Shown here one piece after another: positions 38,886 to 52,355 of a stretch of DNA of 64,000 nucleotides; position 1 is the stretch's first letter, and each line of letters begins with the position of its first letter. Both the position numbers and the translations under genes were made by a program. This DNA comes from Phalacrocorax aristotelis (Eukaryota > Chordata > Aves > Suliformes > Phalacrocoracidae), in the NCBI RefSeq assembly GCF_949628215.1, contig NC_134282.1, positions 11,592,223 to 11,656,222 of the forward strand, in the 5' to 3' direction. Below the pieces are notes generated by a model that worked only from the letters and a program-made list of their open reading frames with translations, ran no database searches and had not been told where the DNA came from.

Positions 38886-39139
38886 ATATTTCCACTGGTG
38901 CAAGTCTACAGCAGTCTCTCCAGTACCAAGGCAGAGGATCTGCCCAGAATGGAGCACCACTCTAAGAGAAATATTGAGAGTTTTATTGCAACTCAGATTG
39001 AGTGCTTGGTCCCTATTACAGACAGTACACAGCAGAAGCTGGAGACCTATAAGAAGGAAATAAAAATCAGCTGTGACATACTAAGTTTTCAGTTTGGGGT
39101 AGACACAAGCACAGTGGCACATATTCAGTTGTATAAATA
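38886..39139 (+). pseudogene. Unidentified coding-like frame, possible exon or pseudogene remnant
   Basis: I do not recognise this. The frame is open for about 84 codons up to a TAA at 39138-39140 and has no ATG until 38949. Its second half looks protein-like: rich in K, E, Q, I and T, with stretches such as KRNIESFIATQIECLVPI and QQKLETYKKEIKISCDILSF and an end QLYK. In this frame there are two stops just upstream (near 38874 and 38883), while the other plus frames stay open there. A frameshifted retrocopy or the relic of a terminal exon are therefore both possible. Chance is the alternative, since open frames of this length are common in the window. It lies 200 bp right of the tandem duplication. 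Confidence 0.25.
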
Positions 39140-42100
39140 ATGGCAGAATGGGAAAGAATGGGGTGATTTTACCCATTATCACTGAATCAGAGTAAAGAAT
39201 TGTGCACAGGGGAGCAAACAGATTTTAAACAGCTTTAAAGATTTACTACTGATTTTTTAAAAAGTTGCACGGCATGTGCATAACCTATTAACTCATTGCC
39301 ACATGTTATCATTGCATTCAATAGCTTAATAGGATTCACATACAAATTAGGCATTTCCACAGAAAATGAGAACATCAGATGGTCTTGAATGAGGTAAATA
39401 GGTTTAAAAATATGTAAACACTCATATTTCAGGGCAGACTCATGAGACTGGAGAAGAATGTCCTCCAGTGGGCAGGTATAGCATTACAGGACCATTACCT
39501 CCAGCCTGGAGCACAAGCCACTTTCAAAGACCTGACAATGCACAAAACGGACCACTGCTCTGCCTGGTATGGTAATTCCCGATTACTGAGGGGACTCGTA
39601 TTACATTTGACTGTCTCTTTTTACATTTACATCTGAGGAAAAATAGTGTTTGCTATCCTTGAAGTGCACACAAGAATTTTTGGCTGCTTACCCACATAAA
39701 TGTAAAATTGCACAATTTGCCTTGGGTTCTCTACTGGCTTTATCCTGTCCATGCCCGGCGCCTCTAAGCTGCTTCCAGACAGAATTCCTGATTCTCTGGA
39801 ATGAGCTGATGGTGAAGCACAGTACCCTGAGCCTTGAAGCTGTGGTTAACCTACAAACAATTTAGCAAATTACTACCACCATCTCAACTTTTCTAAAGGC
39901 ATTAATCTGCAGCCCAGCATTATTGTTATTACCTTATCTCTGAGGATGTCCAAAATCCAGTACCTTGAAGCCCATTTATTCACACGCTTTCACTGGGGCC
40001 CATGGGCTACCAACCGAAGCACTGAAAATCAGAGGTGGGACTAACCTAATTAAACCTTTCTTCTGACCTCCTTAGCAAATGTCCTTTGACACTGGCACTG
40101 CCACCAGTCAATCCGAAGGTGTTTTGAGAAGGAATCAGGGACAGAGAGCTGCAGCCCCAACGGTCCATCTGACCACAACCTCAGCCAGGGCCCATCTCTC
40201 CATTGTCTCTTCTTTGTCACTGACAGCATCCAACCTGCCCTCAGCAAGACACTGCAGCAGTGGCAGGGAGGACTGCTAACTGCTGATGGTCCCAAGGACA
40301 GCAGTGTTGGTGGGACAAGGGCAGGAGCTGGCTCAGTACTGCTTTGCCTTTGGCTGCAGCAAAGGCTGCCGGAACATGCCTGGACAGCAGGTTCACCACT
40401 CAGGGAAGCACCAAGCAAGACAAGGGTGGGAAGGGGAAAGGGGGGAGGGAAAGTAATATCTATTTTTGGACATTAAAAAAAAATTAATCACCAATGGTGG
40501 CAAGGAAAAATATACTTGATTTGAGGTCTGCAAGACAGCATTTATATTTTTAAATCTAGCATGAAGCTTGCCCTTTGCCCCACTGGATCTAATCCAAGGC
40601 CAGCTGAAATCACTTCCCAATGGCTTGCACTTGGGCTTTCATGTAAGTCAATACTTCACATAAAAACTCACAGTGCAAAATTACCCAATAGATCTATTTG
40701 TAATATGTACCTTTCTATAAAACGTTGAGCAAATAAGCCCTTATATTTTTAGGAGCATTTTAAATGTTTACTATAAAATTTTATTATGCATTAAACTTAA
40801 TTACCCAAATTAAATTCTCAATCATTGTATCTGTGCATGCTGTTTTATTTTTTGCTTCACTAATGCCAGATGGTATAGCTATTCATTTTTATTTTGAAAT
40901 TTTGATTGCATTTATTCAGTTATTTTGTGTTGGTGGTGAACTAATCATAGAACCTGGTTAAGCTTTAGGATTACTGACAGAGAGCACACAGGCTATATAC
41001 TGCCAATCATGCCTGGCAACACACACTGGGACTTTTTTTTGAAGAAAGGCTGCAGTGATCAAACAAATGGGACTGAAAAGTACTGTCTGCTAGGACCTAA
41101 TGTTGAATCAAAAGCAGATTTCCACTTCAGAGCCAAATCCTTCTTGAAACCAGGTTTCCAGAGATGAAAACATTACATCACCTTGAGGGGAAAGGATACA
41201 ATAAGAAATTTTAAGGCAAATAAGCCTTATAGTTTGCCAAGCATATGACTGCTGACAATTAATTTTATTTATGCATTTATGGAACATCTTTTACATTTTT
41301 ATATCAAGGATAATAACCTCCTCCCCCCACACCCTGAGCCTCCACTGTATTGAACTACTGAAATAGGAAGTTACATTCTTATTATTTTGATTTGAAAACT
41401 GAGTTCCTTGTTTCTCTAAATAGACATTGTAATTGGCATATATTTTCTGGTAAGGTTAATGATGATGTCTGCTAGCCATACAAATAATACAAACATAATT
41501 CACCGCAAAGATATGCGCCTTTCAGAGACCACTTCATTTATTCTTTGTAGTAGCAAGGAGCTGAAAAATCCAGGCATGAAATCATGTTTTCCAGCTAAGC
41601 TTTTTGTTATATTTATGGTCTCTCTGGTAAAATCAAAGGAATGCACTTCTGTGTAATGGGGCATAGTTTGAATGGCACAGTAACCATCGTGCCATAAAAT
41701 TTAGAATTGGGCTGCTTGATTACAAAAGCATGTCCTCACTCCGGCCTTTGCACAATGCAGCTGTTTAAATCACTGGGAGTTTAAAATTGGAGTCACTTGA
41801 GAACTAAAATTGCAAGTGATGGCAAAATGGTAGAAGATATTAAGTCTGGGCTGCCAATTTCAGAGCAATTTCTAGAAGTCTGAGAGCTTACTGATAAAAT
41901 TATGGGATGTAGAACACACAGCACTCATTAAACTAATTTTCTTTTGCTTGCATCTGAGATTTTTCTGTGGCACTTCACTGTGGGACTCCTTGAATTTAGA
42001 ACCAAGTACTAACAAAAGAAAATGGGGTAATGAGATTTTGAGGAATGGAGCCTTTAACTTGTGCTGCTTTTCTTCAGAGATATGGCCTCTGCTACTGCAT

Positions 42101-45100
42101 GTTCATTTATTACTGTGTTGGACAAAAGCTTGCAATCCCTACTTGATTTAACAATGTTTATGATGAGACAATCCCGTGTAAATTTTCAAGTAGGTAACGA
42201 CACGCTAATGCAATGATCACCCTCCTTCTCCTTTTAGGTGATGTACCACAGTATGGCATCCCAGAAACCGTCAGACAAGGGTTTGCAACATATGGTACCT
42301 CATGCTGACACAGCATGTTAACGTAGGAGGTGGAGCTCTGCTGTGACCACCAGCTCCGTGTGGAAGGCACCAAGGTAAGGTTTTTCCATAAGATTCCCAC
42401 CTATTTTTTTATGCTCGCGTTTATCTACTATGGTGTAGTTTTAACAGTGGAACCACCTCCGATCGCATCGTCTCTGGCAGGTGGATGGGGAGCTGGCCTC
42501 CTGCACCACAACAGTCTCCCCTGTGAGTACGTGGCAGAAAGACCTGGCAAAGTGACACCTCACCACACATTACAAGTTACAATAATTGAATTGTTATAAT
42601 AAACTACAGGGGCTTTTTTCTTGTCTTTTTCATCCTCCTCCACAGAAGCACCCAAACCAAGTAAGCTTTCAAGGGTGTCCAGGATGACAGATATTGTGGC
42701 TCACTAAAACACAGTAAAAGCAGGTATAAAAACATGCTTTTGCTGCTTTTCCAAACTACAAATACTAAATAGCCCTGCATTCTTTTTCAAGGTAATTCCC
42801 AGATTTCCGAAAGACAGCTAAGACAAGACTCCTCCACCCAAATATTACACGCTGAAATCACATTCAATACATTGAGTTAACAGAAATACATAAGAAAGAT
42901 GCTGTGACTATCAGTACAGACCTGATGTCTAACCATTGTATCCTCAGGGCAACATCTCAGAGACCAGGTCTCCTGTTGAAGCATTGGTTACCTTCCACAG
43001 AGGGAGGTTTCTGCAGGACAAAAGCCAGTGCAGAATCTGTCCTCCATTGTTCCTCAAGGCAACTCACACAGTTTCCACAGGAGAGGCAGTTTAAGGATTA
43101 CCAGACACCATTACGAGTCTGCTTCTACTGCTTTTTCCTATGCTATTTAACCCTCATCCCTGTTGTCAACAAAATGTCAGTAAATTCAATAGCTTCCAAA
43201 AGCCTGTGATAACCATGTGACACCTGCGACAGCACAAGGATGAGGAACGGGGCTTGCAGAGCAGTCCTTCCTTACAATCTCAAACTGTTTTACCAGGAAA
43301 TGCGTGGAAAGCCATTGCAGAACCAAAGCATCACAGGGAAATAAGGGTACAACAATTCCCTGTTCAGCTGGGTTTTTTTCCACATTTGTAGCTATTGTTT
43401 CTCTCATTTTTATTAAATCTTGGTGTATACCAGTTCAGACCATTTTGGTTTCTACCTGCATGAGTTACATACATCTTGCATGGTCTGACATCACTTAATC
43501 TACAAGATTAGAGTTAATTCTCTGTTTTACATAATTAACTCTGCTGGACTCATCACACTTACTTCTCTCTCCAAGATGCATGCAGCTGCTCATCTAAAGC
43601 ATACAAATTATCTCATAGCCTAGTTATGCTGCTGACACGAGGTCATGAAAAATGTGCCAACAAAACAGAATCCCCAGCGCTCTAGCAGACAACAACGAAC
43701 CTCATATTTCACTATAACTTGGCAATTAAGTCGGAAGAAATACCTCTGGAGAGGAGCCGTTCTGCAGGATTTCAAGCAGAACAAACCGCTGCTGATGAAT
43801 TAGCTGAGACCCACTGCAGCGCACAGGCAAAATGTGAACCACGCTGAAACTTTGTTCTTAACGTTTCTAATGGCATAAATTAGGATTTCTGTAAGTAATG
43901 CAGAGGGAACGCGGCGACCTGCTGCACAAGGCCGTGCTGCCTTAGGAAAGCTCAGCACAATTCAGCTTCACTTCATCCTGCAAACAGACGAAGCACCATC
44001 AGCCTGCCAGGCATTCCGGCCTGTGGCTCGGCCAAGCTCCGAGAGCACCTCACAGCCAGTGATGCTAGGGATGTCCTGGCCCCACATGCCTTCCCCCACG
44101 CCCACCAGTAACTGCTGTCCAAGAGACACGTGTGCCTACTGGGACCACCAGTCCTATCACATGCCACCATCCTGACATCAAGACTTTAATGACCTGAGGC
44201 AGTACAGATGTGGTTCCCCTACTCCATGCATACCAGCAGAGAGCTGTAACGGGTCAATTAGTAAATGTTGGGCAGTTATTATTGGTCATCCTTCTGTAAA
44301 CTGCAGGAACAGGACTGAGGCCTTTCCCCCTCTGCTCAGCACAGACTGACGCATTACCATATGACTACTTCCACAACACTGGTATTAAAACATGTATTTT
44401 TCTGACAGGTCGCACAAATTTAATCAGAGCACGCTACCTGCAGAAGACACTGCCATGGCCCAAGGAGCAGAGCAGGATTCATTGGAAGTGACAGAGACTT
44501 CCTCCCAGGGACACTGAGGACAGGCGAAGCAGGACGGCCAAGCCACGGCAGAGGAGTGGGTGCAGGGATTACACAGCTCCTCTCACAGTAGACCTGGCTC
44601 CAGCTTGTCCTGGGCCATTCTTTCGTTACTGAATAGCAAAAACTATTTGAAACAGGGAAGGCAAACGCCTTTTCTTTGTGTGGCCAGAGTTGACTTGAGA
44701 AAACACAAAGAAATCCACCTCGAAACCTCAGAGAGAATCAGGTTCCAAACCATTTAGGAGAGCCTGGGTAGATATGAAGCATGGTCTATTAGTCAAGTGC
44801 AGTTTCAGATTTCACCTGTTTCTGCATTGGGATAGGCCTGACATCTTTCATGGATATAAAAATATCCCACAGTTTACTATATCATCATTTAACCTCATTT
44901 TTCCTTTCTAGACGAGTTTTCTTTGAAGTTCCTCTGCATATTTCATTATTGTCTTGGGATCTGGAAAAGCTGTTTTTACTTGAAACCACCAGATCTGGAA
45001 TGCATTAAAGATGAGACTGAGCCAGGGAGCACCAGCATGGTACTAAGCACTCAGCCACAACAATTTAACCCAACTGTGCAAGAAAACCTTGATTAATTAT

Positions 45101-47672
45101 ATCCTCAGTAATTATGACTAAAACTATTTCTACTATCTCTGAGAGGTAACTAAGTTGAAATAGCAATAACTTACTCTTTCACATGCACATGACCCATATC
45201 AATTTTGAAAAATTACTTGCTTTCCAAGAATTAAATCCATTCCTGTCCGCTGTTCTCAGAAAATCTATACTGCCCACAGAAAAACATACCAGCCACATTA
45301 TGCATTATTCATAGGATTATAATGTTTCCTCTTTCCAAGAACAATACAATTTACAGGAAAATAACAGAGAATGTAATGCACAACATAAATCAAAGCATAA
45401 TACATAGACGTTATCTAGTACTACCTTCCCACTCTGATGGTTCAAGTTGGCAAAGGAGAGAGTTGCTTCAGTCTGCACAGTAATAGCCTCCTTGTGAAGA
45501 GACACGTGGATTCTGTACCACACGACGTGCACGGTAACTAAAAGGCACTCCTTTGCCATTAGACCTTGGCTATTCTAATGGCATGTTTTCAACAGGTGTT
45601 TTCACCTTGCCAATATAAGTGCACAAACAAGTCACTGCATTAATACGTGAGCAGTTTCTCCTGATGAGAAAACATTAACAGCCTTCTCACATACACCTTC
45701 CACCACAGACATTAAAAAAACCAGCCCCACCAGACACACCCTCCCATCTTTCTAGCAATAACTGGAAATCATGCCTAATGCCTACATGGCCTGCTGCTAA
45801 AATGTTCCTGTGCCAGGCTTGGGCTTCATCTCCTTAGGCTGTCGTATAGCATTAGGGTTATCTTCAAATGCACTACCAGGACCTGCTCAGTAGAGAGAGA
45901 TTGTTACTCCAAGTATTTTTAACACTTCCTCAGTTGTACATTAGAAAACTACTTTCTCACTTCCAGTTTTTCTGAAAAGAGCTTACAGCAACACACATCT
46001 CTCGCTGAGGTACACAATTCAAAGCTCCTCTCTCTTTCAGCAGGGTAAATTAGGTATGTAGCTATTTGAAATCAATCGACAGATGGAAAAGGAGAACAGA
46101 CAGAGGCAGTGGCACCCGAGCAGCACCCTGCCGTGGGCACGTCCCACCAGAACACAGCAACTTGCTGCTGCTGTGCACACCCTCTTAAGTCCTGGCACTG
46201 GGCAGGAGTCCAACCCCCACACACCCAACTACCTCCAGGTACTGGCCATACCAAGAGCATCCCTACCCCTGTTGCCCCTGTGGAAGCTGAGCACACCACA
46301 TTTATTCATTCATTCCAGTGAAAACTTTCCTATCACTCAACCATACTGAGAATCTCTGCTGAACTGATGACAGAAAGCTCTCCAACAGCTTATCCTCACT
46401 CAGTCTTCACTGGACTGTTCAGTTTAGGGAAGCCCTTCAGAAGAACAATGAACTACCCAGGTTTTCATACATCTACTTCATCCTCAGAAAGCAAAAGTCT
46501 CAGCCTGGCCATCTCCATTATCCTGTAGACATGCACTTCCCTGCTGAGGCCTTGCCATGCCCTTCCACCCCCCACGCAGCTTTAACAGCCTGCAACTGTA
46601 ATCCCACTTGCAGCACATGGTCAGCACGTGCCTCATGCCTGCGCTTCCAGCATATTTCACAACCCTTTTCAGGGAAGGCACCGCAGAAGACAGGATAACG
46701 TCTCTCCAAACATACAACTATTTTCAATAAATCATTGTATCTGCTTTAACAGCCCTGATAAAAATTAATTACAATCCCAACTGAAGAAATTGTCATGACA
46801 TTTACCATGAATTACTGCCATACAGGAGAGGTCTTCCCAAACTTCAAGCTTAGCCTGTGCAACTTAGCTATAAAAATACAAACCAGCACCCTGGCCCAAA
46901 TTTCTTACAGCCTCCTGCAGCTACCCAGCTACTCCTCTGTCCCAGCCCAGCCTCCTGCAAACACAGTGTCCCTGGCGCAGGTACACAGACTCCCTGCGGC
47001 TGCAGCAACAGGGACACCAGCATCTGGCCCGTGTGCCCCGCTGGGGCAGCAGGGATGATCCCAGCTTTTCCCCAGCCTGGCCTCAGGGCAGAGTAGAAGT
47101 CAAGCCACGGAGATAAAAGAGCTGTGGGGCAATGGGTAAAAGCAGCCAATGATGATCAACTGGATCAATGAAAGGAAGGAAGCATCTTAATGGACTTTAA
47201 CAAAAAAGGAACTTTTAAAAAACACCCTATATCTGTTTAAAATTCCATTAGAAAAAAAGTATAATGGATGTCCCTATTTTCACAAAAGAATATATTCTCT
47301 TACTGTAAGCTCTTGGCAGACTGAGCACTCTAGTCTACAGGATAACAACCATACATTTAAGCTATCACTTCCCAATTATACACAAATTAATAATTCACTG
47401 CCACAAGGAAAAATGAGACCAATCATACATCATTCTTACAGCAGCTAATTGGGCATGGAGTGGGCCAGCTCTGGTGGTAAATGGTAAATAATGCATATAG
47501 TATATCAAATCTTGCATGTAGACAGACAAATTAATTTGCTTCCCACTAAAGGAAAACAACTTTTTAAGAAGTAAACCATTTATCTCAACACTAACATGCA
47601 AGATTGCCTTCACAGTACACCCACCATTACATATGTCCATCATACAGAAAGTATTAACAAGCACATTTCAAG

Positions 47673-47727
47673 ATGTGTGTATACATGTGTGTATATATAT
47701 GCATACATATGTGTATACAGACACACA
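47673..47727. repeat. TG/TA-rich microsatellite-like tract
   Basis: Alternating purine-pyrimidine sequence (GTGTGTATACATGTGTGTAT and onward) with near-palindromic GTATAC words. Such sequence can vary in length and adopt left-handed DNA. Confidence 0.8.
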
Positions 47728-49666
47728 GAGAACTTTACAATTCAAATAAAATTCACTGCAAATACAGATATTGAAGTCTCAAAGCTTCCAAGAATAACAT
47801 TATATATGTAAAGTTTTCTAAGAGACTGATACAGGGTTGCCTCTGTATCAAAGGCCTCTCAGTCACATGCTATTTATCTGCAGGTTTTAGGAAAATTAAA
47901 TGCAATTCATTGGCAACATCCAACTGCTTTTCCATGTAAAAATGAAGCCACTGACTAGTAGAAAGTTAGGGAGTGGAACCAGCTGCAGAGGGGTTTTTTG
48001 CCTGGTTGTGTTTGGGGTGTTTTTTTAAAAACCAAAGAAAACAAAATATTAAGCTGTTCTTAGGAGCCTTTGAGTTTAAAACATGAAATAAATAACACAC
48101 TACTTTTCTCCTTCCCCAAGGGCAAAAAAAAAACCCATTCTCAAGCAACCTGTGCTTGCTAGTGCAGTATGTTGCTCTCCCCATAGCAAAACTTCTCCTG
48201 AGCTGCAATCATTCATTCACAGCTCCACAGAAGACTTGGTATGAACAGAAGATATTTAGACTTAAAAGCCTGAAAACTGAACTTACTCTACACACTTACT
48301 TTCTTTTTTCTTAAAGTAGCTAGAAAAATAATGAAAATCACCTTATCAAAACACTGGTGATGTTGCATATTGAAGTTGAGGTGTAGTGACCTAAACGCTT
48401 TCTACTTTTTCTGCAGTTCTAATAACACACTTAGATATTCGACCCTTTTCTAGTCTCCCCTACAAACAGAAGAGGGAAAGAAATCCCTTACGTGTTTTCC
48501 TGGCTGACGCCGAAGGAACTCGTCAACCCACAGCAGGATGCAGTGAGATCCAAGACTGGGCTCTTTGTAGTTGAAAAGGAAAGTCTTTAGCCAACTGGAA
48601 GTGACTTCTGATGGAAACTATATGATTTTTCTTTTCCAACAGATTAATTGAAGGAAAAGTTTAACTTGATGTTTCATTCCAGTATCTATTGGCAACTGAT
48701 ATTCAGTGATAACTGATACACTTGCAATTTAGGAGTAGAAGCTTTTCTCCTTCATGCAAATGGCATCACACATTTGGTATTGATAATGCAGAGGGATTTG
48801 GCCTGAATTCCAAATTATCTAAGGATCCAAACTCATGATACTGATTATTTTTCAAATCTCATGTTTTCTAAGACACACTGGAGTTCACATTCCCTTTCAT
48901 ATTCCCTTGCATGTTTGAAACCTTAGAAAATAGCTGGTTCATGTTTCAAAGGATCTGATTTTCTAATCACAAGGACTAGAATTTTCTTCTTTGTGTTTTA
49001 TTTTTATCACTCAAAATTCTGATGTAATCCACAGCCTCCAAATGCTGAAGAATTATTGCAGATGCCGCAACATCAAATACCTTTGTGAGAACTCCCCAAC
49101 CCACTGTAAATCAGTGCAAGGTCAACAAGGGCTGCACACACAGCAGCCACCACGTGTAACAGTCCCTTCAGGGTGCTAAGCAGCACCTGGGAACAGATTT
49201 CCAAATGCACATAAGCAACTAGCAAACAGGCAAGCCCTGTGTTCCCAAAAGCATCAATTGCTCTGACACCAAGCCATGAAATACAACAGTCCAAAATCAC
49301 AACTGAGTAACCTGCATCATTGAGCAAGTGCACTGTGGTGCTGCTAACATCAACGCATGCCTAACCCCATGCCCTGACGTGTAGCGTCACAGTAGACAAA
49401 GACCTGCAGACAAAACAGCTTAAAAATCACAATCCCAGATTATTCCTGTTCTGGGTAACACCCCATGGCTGTGGGCTACAGAGCGGGGTAACACCATAGC
49501 CCAGGGCTCTTGCTGGCAGATGATGCCAGTCACAGAAGTGACAAGGGCAGCAGCAAGACACCACTTCAGGGCAGTGCAACCCTCTGCATTTCTGCCTATG
49601 GTTTCTGTGTGTTGCTCCCAAATAAAGACAGCCACTGTTTGCAGAAATTTAGACTGTCCTGAAAAT

Positions 49667-49710
49667 TAATAAATATATAAATATATAAAGATATAAATAA
49701 ACAACAACAA
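49667..49710. repeat. TATAAA-rich tract
   Basis: Repeats of TAAATATATAAA-like words over about 45 bp, followed by AACAACAACAA. Confidence 0.8.
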
Positions 49711-51194
49711 AAGAATGCCAAAAAAGGTATTCTTTCCATAATCCACACCTGCTGGTGACTTAGGAGATAGAATCTTTTCAGCAGATCCCAGCATGCTAGA
49801 GAAAAGACCATGATTAAAAATAAAATGACAAAATTTCTGTCCAGCTGTGCTCCGGCCTGGACCACTTGGTGCAAAGAGCAGGCTGTGTCAGTCAGAAGGA
49901 TCACACCCCATGCTTCTAAGTATTTACTCCAGAAGTGGAAATCCCAAACCCAAATCATCAGTTGTAGTCCTCTGTAGGACAAGCAGGAGGCACCTCAGCT
50001 CTTGTGTGTGAGGAGGACTGGTATCTTCCTTCTCCCCCTCCCATACTCAAGCAGCCCTCACTTAAGAGCTGGGACTCAGTCAGACCTCTCCATTGCCAGC
50101 AGGGACATCTGGCTGAGAGGGCAAAACAGAGGATTTCACATGCTGATTCACAGCAGCTTTGGCGGCAGAGCATCCAAACAAGTGAAAAAAACTAATCCGT
50201 GATTACAGCTCTGAGTAAAAGAAAATAAATTAGTCAAAAGTCGAAGCAAGTTTTGCCTAATTTTGCCTTTGGTCAAAAAGACAGATACATACACAGGACT
50301 CGGACCAGCATATAGCCCATACGTGACCCTTCACTTCCAAATGAGTGTTGTGGAAAGAAAAAAATAAATACATTTTAGAGCCATATTTGGAAACACTGCA
50401 TCATCCACAGTTTCAGAGAGAAACAGTTTGGGAAGCTGCCAGTCTGGTGTTTTATTCGCCATCCACCATCTAATGCTGCACCTGAGCCATTCTGCAATTT
50501 CTGTAAGCAGGGCAAGATACTGCTCCCACTCACCAGAGCTCATTTCAACTGGCCAGGTGTGGGTGGTGTGTGTGGAGGTGGGTATCTCTGCCACTTCCTG
50601 CAAAGAAGAAATTATAAATCATGTCCACACACAGCAAAGTTAAAAAGAAAAACCTCACAGCAATAATTTAGCTAAATATTTAAAAGAAGGTAATTTAAAA
50701 ATGTTAAAGGTAATTCTCATGGAGACTGATGTAATACTAAACTGAAATAAATTACCATTTTCATTCCACTAAAAATTAACACAGAACCCACACACATAAA
50801 ACAAAACCACAGAGTCTGCATTGGAAAGACAGCTTAAAACTCCCAAGCTTTAACAGAAAACATTTTTTTTTATTAAAGTATGAATGCATTTATGCTGGAG
50901 AAGAGTTTACATACATTGTAAAGCAACAAGCATATTTTCAAGAGGTGTGGGCCCTCCTCAATGTGTCTCCATGCTCAGTCTACATGCTATAACACTGGAC
51001 TCTCACATACACTCACATACAAACATATTAGACCCACAAAACAGACATAGATCTATCTGCTTTGATTAGCTTTCTTTTAAGGCTTCTGTAAGGTGCCCTA
51101 GTGCCCCTAACATTACCATAATTATGAACAAAACCATATAAAGGAGCAGCATTGCTTGCAAACTATTGATCTGCTCTTGGCCTTAAAAAATATG

Positions 51195-52355
51195 AAGTGA
51201 AACAAGTTTTTCCTTTTATTTGAGTTTTATTAAACATCTGCATTTAAGAAAGGCATGACTGTATATCTGTGAACAAGGAAAGATACGGGAATCTTAACAC
51301 GAGCTTCTCAATCAGAACAGATGTTCAAACCTGACTCCTAAGGAACTGTTTCCTTTGATCTTTACAGTAACGCAGCCCTGACTGTGTGACGAGGCACTAC
51401 CAGCTCCATCCCCCCACCAGGGCCACTTGACCAGCAATGCAGAGACCGGTAACATGTAGTTGAGGCTACCATGCTCATATCACTTCTGACCTGAGGTTGA
51501 TGAGAAGTCACAGTTCAAACACTGGCAGACCCAAGTGTCCCTCAACTCTTACCAGTGGGTCCCCCTCCTGCGGAGCCCATCAGGGTTGGAAAATGCACAG
51601 AGAGCGGTGCTGGCTCGCTGTACCCCTAGCCATCACGGAGTATTTCTGCCTGCCCCTTTTTGGTATCCTGCAGTATATAAGTCTGAAACTGCAACTACTG
51701 GTGTTGGGTGAAAGACATGGCAGCAGGTATATTAAGAAAATAGGTACAATGAATAAAATAAAGGATAGCATATGATATAATGTGTACATACAAGCATCTT
51801 CTTTCATTTACTATCTGTGAAATGTGAATTAACTGCAGAATGCCAGGCCATTAGTCTAAAAGGCTATGTATGGCTGTCTTAGCCTATGTATGTCAAAGGA
51901 TTTTTGTGATGCATCATGGTGAAAGATTCTTCAGGAACCATTAGGGCTTTCCAGGGCTACTTGCTTTTGTGCATCAGCATCAGCCCCCAGCTAGGAATGT
52001 CAGAGGAGCAACTAATAAAATTGCCTGACCAGTCTTACAGGACAAATAGGAATGACTCTACTTAATGGGATGCACCTGAACTACAGAGACGAGAAAGGGG
52101 TAGTGATGGGTGGGTGAGAAAGATGAGGGAGAGAGCTTTTTTTCCTCACTTTTACAATAGCAGCAGATTTCAATGTAATGTAATTACTTTAATGATGCAT
52201 ATCTGTAGGTACTGAACTGCTCTTTTGATTTAAAAAGCTGGTCATACAAGTGTTTGGCAGTCCTTTCATTCCCCAATTTCAATTGTTGCTTATTCTTCTA
52301 TCAGCTCTCATTCCCTAGGCCACTTCTGCCTTTGCTGATCCGTGAATGATTCCAG
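51195..52355 (-). other. PID1: PID1 3' untranslated region (end estimated)
   Basis: This is the region from the PID1 stop codon to the nearest canonical polyadenylation signals on the minus strand, about 1.16 kb. It contains no AATAAA before 51231, only an ATTAAA variant at 52188-52193, which could give a very short UTR. Open frames on either strand here are short and unlike any known protein. The exact cleavage site is estimated at 10-25 bases past the last signal. A longer UTR is possible, because further AATAAA motifs occur downstream near 50870 and 50444. Confidence 0.7.
51215..51231 (-). terminator. PID1: Paired polyadenylation signals of PID1
   Basis: Two AATAAA hexamers sit on the minus strand at 51226-51231 and 51215-51220, five bases apart. 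A U-rich stretch follows about 25-30 bases further downstream (tattttttaagg). This is a normal arrangement for a vertebrate mRNA 3' end and is the first canonical signal after the PID1 stop codon. Confidence 0.72.

Larger units (their letters stand above)
39141..51194. other. Non-coding DNA downstream of PID1
   Basis: About 12 kb between the unidentified frame and the PID1 polyadenylation site. No exon, RNA gene or well-preserved transposon is recognised. Simple tracts occur at 47673-47727 and 49667-49710. The AT-rich, repeat-poor intervals 40690-40960 and 41400-41960 could be conserved non-coding DNA, but this cannot be judged from one sequence. Confidence 0.6.
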
